From a virus, in the IMG/VR virus record IMGVR_UViG_3300017963_000282, positions 1 to 64,000 of that record: 64,000 bases of DNA, one strand, 5' to 3'. The number at the start of each line of letters is the position of its first letter. Positions within the stretch are counted from its first letter, which is position 1. Below are positions 25,263 to 34,484 of the stretch, in pieces. The notes below the pieces were generated by a model, which saw only the letters and a list, made by a program, of their open reading frames with translations, did no database searches and was not told the DNA's origin. A program made the position numbers and the translations under genes.

Positions 25263-27898
25263 TAAGAACCTCCAACTACAGTGATCGTTAAATCATCCGA
25301 AACTAGCTGCAAAATTTGATTTTCCCGTGGGGTTAGATTACCAACCAATGGTGAAGTCTGAAATACATAAATATCTGTAATGCCAGGATTAGTGGCCAAT
25401 AAACCAAAAGTGATAGATTGATCGTCAGTTTGATATTCCCGCACTAACTGAAATTCATTCCCAATAGCCGGAACTGATCCAAACGCATTCACTAGTAGAG
25501 TATCTGATCCCGCATCATCATAATCCGTCACCTTTCGAGCTTGTCCTTCTAAAGTCCCATCAGTAAAAAATACTGTGTATTCATTATAAAAATCATCACC
25601 TTCCCCGCCGAGTGCGTCGCCACTAAACTGAGTCGCCGTGGGGGCTGGAATAGAAGCCACATTTGTTTTTAATCCTAGTCGGTAAGCCGGTGATACTGTA
25701 TATCTATCACCTGCCACAGGAACAATTCCCGCGCCTAAACTAGGAAATGTAAATTCTCCGGTAGCCTGGACAAAATTGGTTACTTTAACAGGAATATTGG
25801 CGGCTACCCCCTCTTTAAAAATTAAATACATATCGTTGAAATAATCATCTGCAAATCCAGTGGCTCCGCTATCCCTAAAAGAAGTAGAACCAATGGATAA
25901 GGTCACCGATCCTTGATAAGCTTGTGGGTCAAATTTATTTGTTTCATATTTCAAAATTTCATATGTATTTCCAATTACTGCCACTTCAGATAATCCAGAA
26001 TCTACAGTTACCGAATTAGCATCATTGGCAGTAACTAAAAACGTTAATGTTTGTTCCGTATTAGGATTTACTAAATAACCCACTAATCGCTGTACGATTT
26101 GATACGATCCTGCGGCTGGAGTTCCACTGCCAGAAATCAAATTTATATCGGTATCTGTATTCGTGTCAATTTCAAATTGACTTCCAGCAGAATCAATTAA
26201 CGTTTGCCCGGAAAATTGATTAGTTTCAAAAAATTGACTTTCATCTACTAATTGATCGGCAGCTACACTACTTGAAGAACCTGTCTCCAATAAAAAGTTT
26301 TTAAGATTATCCTCTAAGCGAGTATCATTCAAAGATGTAGAAATTCCAAATATTTTATTTTTTAACAAAAATTCGGTGGTACTTTTTAATTCAGCTTCAA
26401 ATTCTTTTCGTTCCGCATTAGACCGTATTTTTGAATCAGTGCCAATAAATTCAGGAGTTCCTGTATTGCTAAATTTTTTACCATATGGACTAGGTTTAAT
26501 GGTAACACGATTATATTTAATACTCGCAATTCCCGTAATTGATTCTAATGTTTCATTGATATCAAAAATATCGGCACCACCAGTAGATTTTAGGAAAACC
26601 CCCTGCCCAAAATCCAAATTGTCAAAATCAAATAAATCCAATAGGGCCACACTAATGGCATTTTCTACATCTTCATTTCTATTATTTGCTTCGGCCTGGA
26701 CCCGTAAATTGATAGCCACTGGTTGAAAAATTGGGTCCCGAACAAAAACTTTAGTACGCATCATTTTTCGTGGCTCAAAATACACAACCACTTCATTTTT
26801 CAACGTTTGGGATGGTAATCCGCCACCCTCTGGTGCAATATATAAATCTACATAGCGCACATTGGAGCTGTTAGTTAATGCAGCGGCTTTTGCCACCCCA
26901 TCCACTGCTTTAGCGAGTGTGATATGATCGGATACGGAAACGGCACGATCTCCAGCTTTAACAGATGCGGGCGCATTTACGCGAGCCTCTTCCAAACTTT
27001 CTTTATCACGACCGCCGGTAAAGGCACTCGCATTTGTTACCTCAGTAATACCATCTCTAGTATCTACCAGAGTGTTAATTGCAGATGCATTAACATTTCC
27101 AAAATTATTGTCTTCCCTTTCAGGTAATAAAAATCTATATGTGGCTTCAATATCTACTCCCAATGGGGGAATTACACCAAAAATTCCATTGCCGAATACG
27201 AGTTTTGTTTCATCAGCATCATTGGTCAATAAAGTGAAAGATTTATCCGTAGATTGGGCAAAACCTAAATTAAAAATAGGTGTGTATGGCGTATTACCCA
27301 CTAATACCGTAATATCATCTGCTAAATCAGTTAAATTATTGGATAAAATTACATTAGTTCGATCCAATGTAAATTCCTGACTCGGAGTACCTTCTGATTG
27401 GCCTAATGCGCCATCCCCTGCCACGGTTTCAGCTTTTGTCTCACCCTCTATGACATCTACGGTAATAGATGTGGATGCCGCTGGCACTAATGTTTCTTGT
27501 GTAGTTTCATATACTAATTCTCCATTTCCCACTTTAAATCCAGCCGGAATTGGAGTATTGTAATCAAATAAAGCGGCATCTAAAGTAAAAGTAACTTGTC
27601 CAGTTGCCGGGACTGCGGAAGATAATCTATAATCAAGCATTTGAGCAATATCAATTACGGACTGACGCAATCTTGCCGTAGCCATAAAATTTTCAGTAGT
27701 TTGACGATCCAGGTAATACGTTAGAAGATCGCCCTCATAAGCAATCAACTCGGCAATTAGCACCATAAATTGGTCACTATTAAAATCGCTCCAGACTTCC
27801 GGAAATTTATTTTGGGCATACTCAAAAAAAGCTTGCACAATGCCATTAAAATCTTTGGCATCCGTGTTAATCAAGCTAGTTAAAGTTATATCGCTCAT
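25262..27898 (-). CDS. Baseplate J-like protein (T4 gp6 / P2 gpJ)
   Basis: 878 residues. The N-terminus (WSDFNSDQFMVLIAELIAYEGDLLTYYLDRQTTENFM...LDYRLSSAVPATG) and the following IPAGFKVGN strand are diagnostic of Baseplate_J. This protein forms the iris-like ring of the baseplate and triggers sheath contraction. The C-terminal third is beta-rich and repetitive, with clauses such as DDYFNDMYLIFKEG and DDFYNEYTVFFTDGTL, suggesting internal repeats. It is located between gp25 and gpI, as in P2 and T4-like wedges. Confidence 0.85.
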   Translation of the reverse strand: MSDITLTSLINTDAKDFNGIVQAFFEYAQNKFPEVWSDFNSDQFMVLIAELIAYEGDLLTYYLDRQTTENFMATARLRQSVIDIAQMLDYRLSSAVPATGQVTFTLDAALFDYNTPIPAGFKVGNGELVYETTQETLVPAASTSITVDVIEGETKAETVAGDGALGQSEGTPSQEFTLDRTNVILSNNLTDLADDITVLVGNTPYTPIFNLGFAQSTDKSFTLLTNDADETKLVFGNGIFGVIPPLGVDIEATYRFLLPEREDNNFGNVNASAINTLVDTRDGITEVTNASAFTGGRDKESLEEARVNAPASVKAGDRAVSVSDHITLAKAVDGVAKAAALTNSSNVRYVDLYIAPEGGGLPSQTLKNEVVVYFEPRKMMRTKVFVRDPIFQPVAINLRVQAEANNRNEDVENAISVALLDLFDFDNLDFGQGVFLKSTGGADIFDINETLESITGIASIKYNRVTIKPSPYGKKFSNTGTPEFIGTDSKIRSNAERKEFEAELKSTTEFLLKNKIFGISTSLNDTRLEDNLKNFLLETGSSSSVAADQLVDESQFFETNQFSGQTLIDSAGSQFEIDTNTDTDINLISGSGTPAAGSYQIVQRLVGYLVNPNTEQTLTFLVTANDANSVTVDSGLSEVAVIGNTYEILKYETNKFDPQAYQGSVTLSIGSTSFRDSGATGFADDYFNDMYLIFKEGVAANIPVKVTNFVQATGEFTFPSLGAGIVPVAGDRYTVSPAYRLGLKTNVASIPAPTATQFSGDALGGEGDDFYNEYTVFFTDGTLEGQARKVTDYDDAGSDTLLVNAFGSVPAIGNEFQLVREYQTDDQSITFGLLATNPGITDIYVFQTSPLVGNLTPRENQILQLVSDDLTITVVGGS

Positions 27899-27915
27899 GC
27901 TTAAAAACCCCTACA

Positions 27916-28344
27916 TTATTCAAGATAGAGAGGATAAACTAAATTGCCAACCTCATTCGTTGAAATCAATTTAAAACTCACAAAAACATAAATCACATAT
28001 GGATCATTTTCAGATGGAATTAGATTTACCAACAAATCTTTTATACGTGGTTCCCATTTTTGAATAGGATCAATAATCGCTTTTCGGACTTTCCTATAGG
28101 TGGGAGGATGATTAGGTTCATGCTTCAAAACTCCAATCATAGACCCAAATTCTGGACGCCATACACGCTCTCCAACATAATTTCCCGTATCTGGATCTTG
28201 CTGTAATCTATGAAGTAAAATTATATTTATACCGGATTGAACAATTCTACTCGAATCAATATCTTTTGCAAATCCACCATCCGGAGCTGTCCGCAATGGA
28301 AAACTTAAACCTCGTCCAAATATTTTATTTTTTACAATCGCCAA
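27916..28344 (-). CDS. Baseplate wedge protein, GPW/gp25 family
   Basis: 142 residues. The start IFGRGLSFPLRT and the core IDSSRIVQSGINIILLHRLQ...GERVWRPEFGSMI match gp25 proteins, including the conserved E-R-x-x-x-PEFG turn. gp25 connects the sheath base to the wedge. The gene order spike-gp25-gpJ-gpI is the conserved contractile-tail order. Confidence 0.88.
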   Translation of the reverse strand: MAIVKNKIFGRGLSFPLRTAPDGGFAKDIDSSRIVQSGINIILLHRLQQDPDTGNYVGERVWRPEFGSMIGVLKHEPNHPPTYRKVRKAIIDPIQKWEPRIKDLLVNLIPSENDPYVIYVFVSFKLISTNEVGNLVYPLYLE

Positions 28345-28357
28345 TTTCTATATTTCC

Positions 28358-29599
28358 TTATGGTCCAGCCTGCCATGTAGATGTATATGGGGGTACTCCA
28401 GTAGTAAAATGTTTGTGTGTCACTACATCAATACCCGCAATCACATAGGAAGGTGCCGTAGTTACTATACCCGAAGCCGTAAATGTCCATGTTAAACCCC
28501 CAATACTCATTGTAATTGATGCTGGAGTAACTATTATTGAAGTCGTACCAGTCTTCCACTCTGAAACTGCCGTTTTTAAATTAAATTCAAATAATGGATT
28601 CGTAAGAACAATATTTTGCGTGGCGTCAAATTCAATGCTTTGCGTAACGTCAGCTGTCCAATCTCCAGTAATTGTCCAATCTGCATTTCCAGTTATATCC
28701 GCTGTCCAATCACTTTGGACAGTCATTTCAAAATTACCCTGGGTTGTCCAACTTACAGTATCTTGAAATTCCCATGTTCCAGTGGACTGTCCGGTTCTAC
28801 TATAAGCATCTTGAATGGTGTCATCCCAGGTACCCGTAACATCAATAGTCTTATTATTTTGAACGGTTAGTGAATCATCATTAACTACGGTTTGAGTACG
28901 ATCATTCCCGATAGTTTCCGTCTGATTTACCCCGATATCAATCAACTCATTATTAACAACTCTTTGCGTCCGATCCTGACCAACATCCAATACTTGATCG
29001 CGGCCAATATCCATAAATTCATCTTGACCAACATCAACTGTCCGATCCCGCCCGATAGTGATAAACTCATCCCGACCAATATCAGTCGTCCGATCCCGAC
29101 CAATAGTGCGTCGCTCATCACGGGCAAAATATACCTCTAAATCGTTTAATTCTGTATCATACAGAAAATAATTGCCGTTTAAATCCTCGATACGAATATG
29201 GCGTTCACCAGAAATATCGTCAAATTCCCAAAAATGCCCACCCAATGATTCATATCCAGAAACATCTGGTGTATCTCTTCGAAATCGAGATGGTGGATCT
29301 TTGGAGGCATTCGTTGTATTTACAGCACCCAGCCATACTGGTTGTTCAGGATGACCAGAATTAAAAGCCACATATACCTGTGTACCCACAGCTGGAACAC
29401 TAAAAAATTGATGACTCGGAAATGCCGCATCACACCACCATTTATGGTCATCGCCATCGCTAATATACGGTATTTTTACTTTAATTCGGCCACGATGGGG
29501 CACACTAGATACAGAACTATCATCATTACGATCCACAACTATTGCACGATGTATGCCCAATAATACTTTATTTAGCTCATGGTCAAATACATATGGCAT
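28358..29599 (-). CDS. Tail spike protein (gpV/gp5/VgrG-like) with beta-helix repeats
   Basis: 413 residues. An N-terminal OB-like domain (GRIKVKIPYISDGDDHKWWCDAAFP...GTQVYVAFNSGHPEQPVWLGAV) is followed by about 100 residues of 8-residue repeats (IGRDRTVD, VGQDEFMD and similar), which wind into the triple-stranded needle. The C-terminal VVTHKHFTTG is a likely iron-binding tip, as in P2 gpV. It pierces the outer membrane on contraction. Confidence 0.87.
   Translation of the reverse strand: MPYVFDHELNKVLLGIHRAIVVDRNDDSSVSSVPHRGRIKVKIPYISDGDDHKWWCDAAFPSHQFFSVPAVGTQVYVAFNSGHPEQPVWLGAVNTTNASKDPPSRFRRDTPDVSGYESLGGHFWEFDDISGERHIRIEDLNGNYFLYDTELNDLEVYFARDERRTIGRDRTTDIGRDEFITIGRDRTVDVGQDEFMDIGRDQVLDVGQDRTQRVVNNELIDIGVNQTETIGNDRTQTVVNDDSLTVQNNKTIDVTGTWDDTIQDAYSRTGQSTGTWEFQDTVSWTTQGNFEMTVQSDWTADITGNADWTITGDWTADVTQSIEFDATQNIVLTNPLFEFNLKTAVSEWKTGTTSIIVTPASITMSIGGLTWTFTASGIVTTAPSYVIAGIDVVTHKHFTTGVPPYTSTWQAGP
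28868..29115 (-). repeat. 24-bp tandem repeats coding for the spike needle
   Basis: Around ten imperfect 24-bp units (encoding IGRDRTxx / VGQDEFxx / VVNDxxx octads) lie in tandem inside the spike gene. They are purely coding repeats. Such tracts can expand or contract by recombination and so change needle length. Confidence 0.75.
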
Positions 29600-29601
29600 T
29601 G

Positions 29602-30942
29602 TTATTGATTCTCAATAAAAATTTTAGTACCACGAACATTACCGCGATCAATTTCCACTCGACGTTGACCAGTCTTGGCATTTTTAGTATTTTTAGAAGT
29701 GTCTGCCTTTCCAGTATCTTCTTCAGATCCAATATCCGGAGGCATAGTCAAATCAAGCGTCATTGTTGCCGCATCAGACCCGCTCATTTTTACTAGCATA
29801 CTTTCCACATAATATTTACGTTGCTTCCATTTGTTGGCCACACGTCCCTCAATAGTAAGTAATACTTTTGCTGTCATTTGGGGATGTAATAAACAATCTG
29901 CCCGTGCTTTAATGGTACCCTCATTATTTTGTTGTTGAGATGCCTCGTTTCTATTTTTGGCATCTTCTTTATCACGGCCCGGAACATTTGATTTACGTTT
30001 TTGTATATTTCGTTCGGGAGCTTCAATGATTTTTTTAGCTTGGACACTACCGCGATCAATTAGCACTCTCCGCGTAGTTTTTTCTTCTTGTTTTTGTTCT
30101 TTATTATCTCTTGTACCTAAATCATTTGTTTTAGTTTCAGCCGCTGCTTCTTCAATATCAACGTCGGGTTCAAAATCATACATCAATATGGTTCGTTTAT
30201 TTTCTTGCAATCGTGCCGAATAATCTTCTTCTTGACCGCGAAATAAAATTCCCCATGATTGCTCTTTAAATTTTTTTGTTTTTTTACCAAAAAATAAATC
30301 ATCACCTTCCACATATACTTCTAATCCATACGTTTGTGCCAAATCGGATAAAAATTGGATGTCTGTTTGTTTTTTTTGTTGCCATCCATTTTGTTTTATC
30401 TTGGCAGGCGCCTCATCCAAAGCAATATATGTCAAATTATTCTCGGCGGCAATTTCTTTGGCCACATCTTCCAATGAATATTTAATATCCTCATTTTTTT
30501 CCGACTTTTTAGCTTTAGGTCGAAATATATCTTTAGTTTCCGTATGCATATTTTTACTATTATCATGACAAATCACGGTAACAGTTTCAATATCCCCTTC
30601 CGGATAACGTTCCTCTACTTCCACAATCTTGAAATTACGCCAAGGGGATAAACGAAAATCATCCTCAAAACCGTATTGAAATTCAACTTGATTCCCAGCC
30701 TTAAATAAATCAGAATCAGTTAAAAAACGTTCCCCCTCTGGCGCGGTTGGATCATAATTGATAACGGTAAATTTTAATGTATCCCGAACACCTTTTTTCT
30801 TTTTCGTCTCCTTGCCGGTCCCATCAGTATCTTCATATTCAAAATCTAAAATTTTAGAATCCGGCGAATCTAATGTAGTAGCCCAATGGAATTTTTTTCC
30901 ACTGATTTTCAAATATATCACAGGTTTAAGAACAGTTGGCAT
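29602..30942 (-). CDS. Baseplate hub protein, gpD/gp27-like
   Basis: 446 residues. The N-terminal strand-rich half (TDSDLFKAGNQVEFQYGFED...WRNFKIVEVEERYPEGDIETVTVICHD) and the middle VAKEIAAENNLTYI...DIQFLSDLAQTYGLEVYVEGDDLFF are typical of late-control gpD/hub proteins. They form the trimeric ring between tube and spike. A long charged insert (about 270-345) is unusual. It is encoded directly upstream of the spike, as expected. Confidence 0.82.
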   Translation of the reverse strand: MPTVLKPVIYLKISGKKFHWATTLDSPDSKILDFEYEDTDGTGKETKKKKGVRDTLKFTVINYDPTAPEGERFLTDSDLFKAGNQVEFQYGFEDDFRLSPWRNFKIVEVEERYPEGDIETVTVICHDNSKNMHTETKDIFRPKAKKSEKNEDIKYSLEDVAKEIAAENNLTYIALDEAPAKIKQNGWQQKKQTDIQFLSDLAQTYGLEVYVEGDDLFFGKKTKKFKEQSWGILFRGQEEDYSARLQENKRTILMYDFEPDVDIEEAAAETKTNDLGTRDNKEQKQEEKTTRRVLIDRGSVQAKKIIEAPERNIQKRKSNVPGRDKEDAKNRNEASQQQNNEGTIKARADCLLHPQMTAKVLLTIEGRVANKWKQRKYYVESMLVKMSGSDAATMTLDLTMPPDIGSEEDTGKADTSKNTKNAKTGQRRVEIDRGNVRGTKIFIENQ

Positions 30943-30943
30943 G

Positions 30944-31252
30944 TTAATCTAAAATCTTATCCCGCAATGTAGCGAGTGATGGTAATATGACAAATTCTTT
31001 TTCTTGTAAATCTGCATCCGGGAATAAAAGATCATTAAAATCTGAAATTACCCAACCATATTTGGGTGTCCCATAATATTTCGAACTAAGTAAATCCACA
31101 CGATCTTTTATACTTACGGTATGTACAATATTATCTGGAAAATCTGTTTGAGTTAAAGGTTTTCTATGTGGAACAAAAATCACTTCTCCACTATTTTCCA
31201 AATATTGATTTACATTAAAATATCGGCTATCATCAAAAATTTTACCAGACAT
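30944..31252 (-). CDS. Baseplate protein gp53/LysM-like
   Basis: 102 residues. The segment DRVDLLSSKYYGTPKYGWVISDFNDL has the LSxKYYGxPxYxWVIxxFN pattern of T4 gp53/LysM-fold wedge proteins, which bind the hub or peptidoglycan-like partner proteins. The TAATG-type 1-bp overlap with the upstream gene supports coupled expression. The location before the hub gene agrees. Confidence 0.7.
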   Translation of the reverse strand: MSGKIFDDSRYFNVNQYLENSGEVIFVPHRKPLTQTDFPDNIVHTVSIKDRVDLLSSKYYGTPKYGWVISDFNDLLFPDADLQEKEFVILPSLATLRDKILD

Positions 31253-31995
31253 TAAAATCCCCTCAAAGCCGCTTTTGGCGATTTGACTTCTCGTAAAACT
31301 ACTGAAACTGTCGCCATTAGTGGAATTTGATTTTTATCCCACATGGTAATATCCGCATCATAGTTAGTTAAAATCCACTCGGAATCATAATAATGCTCCC
31401 AATCAAAAAGTAATTTTGGAGGCGGTTTATTTCCCTGACCATGTAATGCATCTCTTAAAAATTCCAAATCCGCCAAAATATCTCTAGTTCGTTGCATATG
31501 CACTTCTTTTTTAGGAGGAAAGAATTTATTAAAAAGAATTCCAGTACCAGTACCAATAGCCTCCGCATATGGCACACGCTTAGCCGCAAAAGCAACCAAT
31601 CCCTCTTCTGCTCGCTTTAATAATTTTCCCGAATAACTACCGGCTGATGGAGCTTGAACAGATGCAGAATAACCATTTGGAGCTTCTAATCCATGAAGAA
31701 ATAATTCAAACGATAAGGATCTTCCCGCAAAATTCAAATGTTGGAAAATTGGCTGTTCTGATTGAATAGCATTTTTTTCAGCCCAATTAGCTTTTAAACT
31801 ATCTTTTATTCGATTTGGATTAAATTGAAATGCCAAATCTTTAAATAAATTATCCACATGAAAAAAAGAACCCTTCAGGAACTTAATTCCAGGATTTCCT
31901 AGCTGTTGTTTTTTATTAAAATTAGTAATATCATTAAGTTCGTTGCTAACGAAATCATCGAATTTACTAGGATTAAATGTTTTTGGAAAAGGCAT
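31252..31995 (-). CDS. Contractile-system tube-cap protein (CIS tube family)
   Basis: The segment FQFNPNRIKDSLKANWAEKNAIQSEQPIFQHLNFAGRSLSFELFL carries the FQFNP-x-x-ix-d... plus G-x-x-LSFELFL pattern of CIS_tube/gp48-54-like proteins. These link the tube to the hub in phage tails and extracellular injection systems. The rest (to residue 247) includes WILTNYDADITMWDKNQIPLMATVSVVLRE, the usual C-terminal beta domain. It follows the tape measure gene. Confidence 0.72.
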   Translation of the reverse strand: MPFPKTFNPSKFDDFVSNELNDITNFNKKQQLGNPGIKFLKGSFFHVDNLFKDLAFQFNPNRIKDSLKANWAEKNAIQSEQPIFQHLNFAGRSLSFELFLHGLEAPNGYSASVQAPSAGSYSGKLLKRAEEGLVAFAAKRVPYAEAIGTGTGILFNKFFPPKKEVHMQRTRDILADLEFLRDALHGQGNKPPPKLLFDWEHYYDSEWILTNYDADITMWDKNQIPLMATVSVVLREVKSPKAALRGF

Positions 31996-32009
31996 TCTTT
32001 ATATTCCTA

Positions 32010-34226
32010 TTAAGTACCTGTTTTAGCGGCGGGTACTCCACCAGCATTTCCAGCCGCCTGTACTTGTTTTTGGGATTTATTCATAGCGCGACCCATTTCT
32101 CTTCCATTCATCTGTACACTGGTACTATTATTATTTTGTAAATTGATAGTGGTATCCTGTGGAGTACCCATACCGGCGGAACCTGCTCCAGTCCAAGTAC
32201 CCCAACCTCGTTTAAAACTTTCCATTCCTTCAGATAACATTTCTCCACCAACAATACCAGCCTGTTCTCTGGACATACCGGCAGCCTTTCTACCCGCGTT
32301 TAATGAAGCCACAATACCAGCTCCGCCAGGAGTTAAAAGAAGTAATCCTTGAAATGCCTTACTGCTGGATAATTTAGTAATAGAGCCCAAAACTACTTTC
32401 ACTAAACCATCCAACATTTCAATCAATCCTGCAATTCCCCGAACTAAGGTAGTTAAGGCTAATGAAACTCCCTCAATCAATGTAAGAACTAATTTAATAG
32501 CCCCCACCAAAGCACCCCCAAATACAAATCCAAGAGCTTCACCGGTTTTGACAGCTTCCGGGCTAATAATCCCAAGTGTTTCCAGCATTCGCACTAATGC
32601 TTCCGCAATATCCGTTATCGCAAATTTAACAATATCAAAAGTTTGGCGAAAATCTGGCCCTAAAGTAGAAGCGATGGCATAAGAAATATTGAAAATATCC
32701 TGCAATCGTAAAGCAATCCAAGTCAAGCCACGAAAAATAGGACCAAAACCGGATTCATTCAAACTAATAAATAAATCTTCCGCAATGGAACCGGTTTTGA
32801 GCACTTCCATCATACCGCGTATGGCCATCCCAAAACCTTTAACCATATCTTTAATAAAATCTATTGCGGGCGCTTTAGCGGCAGAAAATGCACCGGCCAA
32901 TGTACCTACCAATGCTGCTAAAGAAATTAAAGCTCCCACTAACACTAATCCAAATTTACTAACTGCCAATAAAGCTTTTCCAAATCCAGTTAATACTGTT
33001 TTTAATCCCATAATAGCTCTAGCTTTTGCTGCAATCATTTTTGGGGCAGGACCCAATAATCTACTGGGATCAGTAATCGGAGTAGCGGCTAATCCAGCGC
33101 CGGCTCCAGCCATAGCCGGGGCAGCTCCAGCCGTACCCATTATAGCCGGGAGAGCTACACTTTTAAATAGTAAAATAGAAGCTGTGGCAGCACCGACAGT
33201 TGCGGCTAAAGTTAAAAATGCTCCGGCCAGTGTGGTACCAACCACTGCTGAAATGGCTGCAAATTGTACTAATGTTCTATTATCCGCCAAAAACTGTAAA
33301 GTTTTCGGAATCACATCATATTTATCTAAAATTTCAAAAAATCGGATAAACGGAGAAATTAAAGCTTTAAAAACTGCGCCTAAAGGTTTAAATATTTTTT
33401 CTTGGGCTTCGGCACTCTCGACTAATTTATTAAATTTATCCACTACTCGAATCAAGGGCGGAGTTAATGCTTCTAAGGCTGGTTGGGCAATTTTAGCAAA
33501 AGCTAACTCAAATAATTGACCTAATTGGCGCAAACGAAATAAAAATGTTTTACTCATAACTTTGGAAACATTTCCAAATCGTTTTTCTAATAATTCAATA
33601 ATTTTAGTTGTGCGCTCGGAACCTTTTAAAGATTTGATTTGAGATTTCTCTAATTCTGTAAAAGAGGTATCTAATAAACGAGCCGCAGAATTCAAGTTAT
33701 CAAACATATTGGCCACACCCTGAATAGCTCGGGTGCGAGCCTGTCCGGATAAAGTGGTAATAGCTTGAGTGACTACACGAATACCTCTGGTGGACTGTTC
33801 GGCAGCTAATCCTAAACTTCCAAAACGACGAGCCACATCAATAACTCTGGGCAGGGCAATATCGGTGGAATTAGCAATATTTAAAACAGCGCCCGCAATT
33901 GTTTCTGTATCCGTTCCAAAAAATACTCGCAGGGCGGCCATAGAAGATTGTAATTCACCGCCGGCATTTAGAATTCGAGAAAATGCTCCAATTAAACTTT
34001 TTGACATTGCATTAAACTTTTGAGCCAACCTACCGGCACCTACCGATAAAATGCCAAAAGCAGCGGCTTGTTTTAATGCAATGGAAGTAGCTCTCGCTTG
34101 AGATTTAGCGAGATTATTGACATTTCCGGATAATCCACGAACCTTACGATTCGCGCTATCTAATTTGGGTTCAAAACCACCAGTGACAGTGATGTGAATC
34201 CCAAGCCCTAAACTACTTACAGCCAA
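32010..34226 (-). CDS. Tail tape measure protein
   Basis: 738 residues, Ala/Gly/Leu-rich and helical with several hydrophobic segments (about 320-350 and 430-470 and later), as in TMP proteins that line the tube and reach the membrane. The N-terminus (KLDSANRKVRGLSGNVNNLAKSQ) is a coiled coil. Position directly after a -1 frameshifting chaperone pair and before baseplate genes is diagnostic. At about 1.5 A per residue, 738 residues would give a tail of roughly 110 nm. Confidence 0.85.
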   Translation of the reverse strand: MAVSSLGLGIHITVTGGFEPKLDSANRKVRGLSGNVNNLAKSQARATSIALKQAAAFGILSVGAGRLAQKFNAMSKSLIGAFSRILNAGGELQSSMAALRVFFGTDTETIAGAVLNIANSTDIALPRVIDVARRFGSLGLAAEQSTRGIRVVTQAITTLSGQARTRAIQGVANMFDNLNSAARLLDTSFTELEKSQIKSLKGSERTTKIIELLEKRFGNVSKVMSKTFLFRLRQLGQLFELAFAKIAQPALEALTPPLIRVVDKFNKLVESAEAQEKIFKPLGAVFKALISPFIRFFEILDKYDVIPKTLQFLADNRTLVQFAAISAVVGTTLAGAFLTLAATVGAATASILLFKSVALPAIMGTAGAAPAMAGAGAGLAATPITDPSRLLGPAPKMIAAKARAIMGLKTVLTGFGKALLAVSKFGLVLVGALISLAALVGTLAGAFSAAKAPAIDFIKDMVKGFGMAIRGMMEVLKTGSIAEDLFISLNESGFGPIFRGLTWIALRLQDIFNISYAIASTLGPDFRQTFDIVKFAITDIAEALVRMLETLGIISPEAVKTGEALGFVFGGALVGAIKLVLTLIEGVSLALTTLVRGIAGLIEMLDGLVKVVLGSITKLSSSKAFQGLLLLTPGGAGIVASLNAGRKAAGMSREQAGIVGGEMLSEGMESFKRGWGTWTGAGSAGMGTPQDTTINLQNNNSTSVQMNGREMGRAMNKSQKQVQAAGNAGGVPAAKTGT

Positions 34227-34484
34227 TTATCTAGCCCTCTTGCCCCGCCGTTTAGCTTTATCCATCGCCTTTTTTTCTTCTTGTTGTTGGTAGGTTAATA
34301 TTGCAGCCATTTTTTTACGAAAAGAACGAGGCCAGCTTAATACTTCTTTCACAGAAGAAAACTTTCCATGGGAAACTAATCTAAAAACTTCAATGTCTAA
34401 AGAAGTCACTTTATTAGCAGCCAATATTTCCTCATCGGCGTCCGAGGCTGCTATTAAATGGACTCCGGATAGAAGAAATTTGGG
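34227..34484 (-). CDS. Tail assembly chaperone, -1 frame extension (GT-type)
   Basis: The -1 frame opens exactly at the slippery site (a TGA lies directly upstream of its first codon at 34484) and gives 85 residues ending KAMDKAKRRGKRAR. A separate start is weak (only a TTG at 34424). Fusion to the 264-residue upstream product would give a protein of about 340 residues. As in lambda G/GT and P2 E/E', the longer form is expected to coat the tape measure and recruit tube subunits. It ends 1 bp before the tape measure gene. Confidence 0.75.
   Translation of the reverse strand, partial: PKFLLSGVHLIAASDADEEILAANKVTSLDIEVFRLVSHGKFSSVKEVLSWPRSFRKKMAAILTYQQQEEKKAMDKAKRRGKRAR
34436..34484 (-). promoter_or_regulatory. 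Programmed -1 ribosomal frameshift signal
   Basis: Minus-strand CCCAAATTTC (34475-34484) contains two overlapping in-frame slippery heptamers, C CCA AAT and A AAT TTC. A 7-nt spacer follows, then a stem CGG-A-GTCC (34460-34467) pairing with GGAC-G-CCG (34436-34443), 7 bp with one mismatch. The zero frame stops soon after at two consecutive stop codons (TAA TAG). This is the standard arrangement for -1 frameshifting. Confidence 0.8.

Noticed and set aside
28868-29115. CRISPR-like repeat array
   Set aside because: The 24-bp repeats are contiguous without spacers and encode the beta-helix needle of the spike protein.
32689-33519. 276-residue plus-strand ORF
   Set aside because: It lies wholly opposite the tape measure gene, is low-complexity (Ala/Pro/Asn/Lys-rich), and has no ribosome site or motif; a shadow of an Ala/Gly-rich gene.
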